This document shows, piece by piece, positions 14,869 to 15,024 of a stretch of DNA of 15,024 bases. Both the position numbers and the translations under genes were made by a program. The stretch lies in contig UROC01000048.1 of NCBI GenBank assembly GCA_900549345.1, forward strand, positions 1 through 15,024. Direction: 5' to 3'. Source of the stretch: an uncultured Collinsella sp. (GTDB taxonomy: Bacteria; Actinomycetota; Coriobacteriia; Coriobacteriales; Coriobacteriaceae). Below the pieces are notes generated by a model. It was given only the letters and a program-made list of their open reading frames with translations. It did not search any database and had not been told where the DNA came from. How positions within the stretch are numbered: the first letter of the stretch is position 1; every line of letters begins with the position of its first letter.

Positions 14869-14894
14869 GTCCAAGAAATCGTCCGCAGTCCCCA
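14869..14894 (+). repeat. Probable right terminal repeat of the IS3 remnant
   Basis: GTCCAAGAAATCGTCCGCAG lies within this segment, three bases after the transposase stop, and it ends in CCCCA. IS3-family elements end in CA on the right with the inverted repeat just after orfB. No matching left end (TGGGGACTGCGGACG) is present in the window, so the element is one-sided. Confidence 0.5.
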
Positions 14895-15024
14895 TTCTTG
14901 CCCCTTTGGGACGGCTTCTTGTTGGGGCGTGTCTGCCCCAAACCCTGCTAGGAACGAGTACAGCAAACTGGAATTTTAAATTAGTCTTTGCAAATAACCT
15001 TTGAACCTTCACCATCAATTACAA
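14895..15024. other. AT-rich flank without a recognised gene
   Basis: No supported coding region. It contains a small hairpin TTGGGGC-gtgtct-GCCCCAA (14922-14941). The last 60 bases are clearly more AT-rich than the rest of the window, suggesting another piece of foreign DNA or a gene beginning or ending outside the window. Confidence 0.4.

Noticed and set aside
1..15024. CRISPR arrays, tRNA or rRNA genes, toxin-antitoxin or defence islands
   Set aside because: I saw no regularly spaced direct repeats, no tRNA cloverleaf or rRNA signatures, and no defence-type protein families on either strand.

Overview
The window looks like gut-bacterial DNA made of two pieces of different ancestry. Bases 1 to about 4968 carry the end of rnc, a complete smc and a complete ftsY. 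They are rich in GGC/GCC codons and use CGG for arginine freely. A palindromic intergenic element of a type I associate with Faecalibacterium/Subdoligranulum-like Oscillospiraceae lies between smc and ftsY. From the GTG start of ffh (4979) onward the texture changes: ffh has no CGG arginine codon in 491 codons, and CGT, GGT and TTT become common. Gene content and intergenic repeats (a GGGGACGGAGGAAAACGGATC-type inverted repeat) suggest a Coriobacteriia/Collinsella-like actinobacterium. These lineage names rest on remembered family features, not on a search. The break falls between two genes that are often neighbours (ftsY and ffh), so it is either an assembly/contamination chimera or a replacement of the rnc-smc-ftsY block.

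Layout. 1-4968: rnc' - smc - [promoter, palindromic element] - ftsY, i.e. dsRNA processing, chromosome condensation and the SRP receptor. 4979-6454: ffh, the SRP GTPase that partners FtsY. 6575-7333 (minus strand): a DUF134 helix-turn-helix protein fused to a NifX-type domain and a Cys/His-rich tail, with two matching palindromes around its own promoter and a strong internal ribosome binding site before the NifX part. 7500-8876: thyA-folA, a tightly spaced thymidylate/folate pair. 8986-9900: a SpoU-type RNA methyltransferase. 10026-11375: a MATE exporter, convergent with 11461-11946 (minus), a corrinoid adenosyltransferase; a 35-bp-arm inverted repeat separates the two. 12024-13931: ftsH membrane protease with a strong terminator. 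14010-14471: a DUF523 (TudS-like) iron-sulfur protein.

The last 550 bases are a mosaic of mobile-element debris: the tail of a serine recombinase reading antisense into the end of the DUF523 gene, then the C-terminal part of an IS3-family transposase with a probable right end, then AT-rich sequence with no recognisable gene.

Most genes are ordinary housekeeping functions. The parts worth a second look are the lineage break, the autoregulatory-looking DUF134-NifX locus and the mobile-element scar. I did not find a convincing new multi-gene defence or biosynthetic system here.
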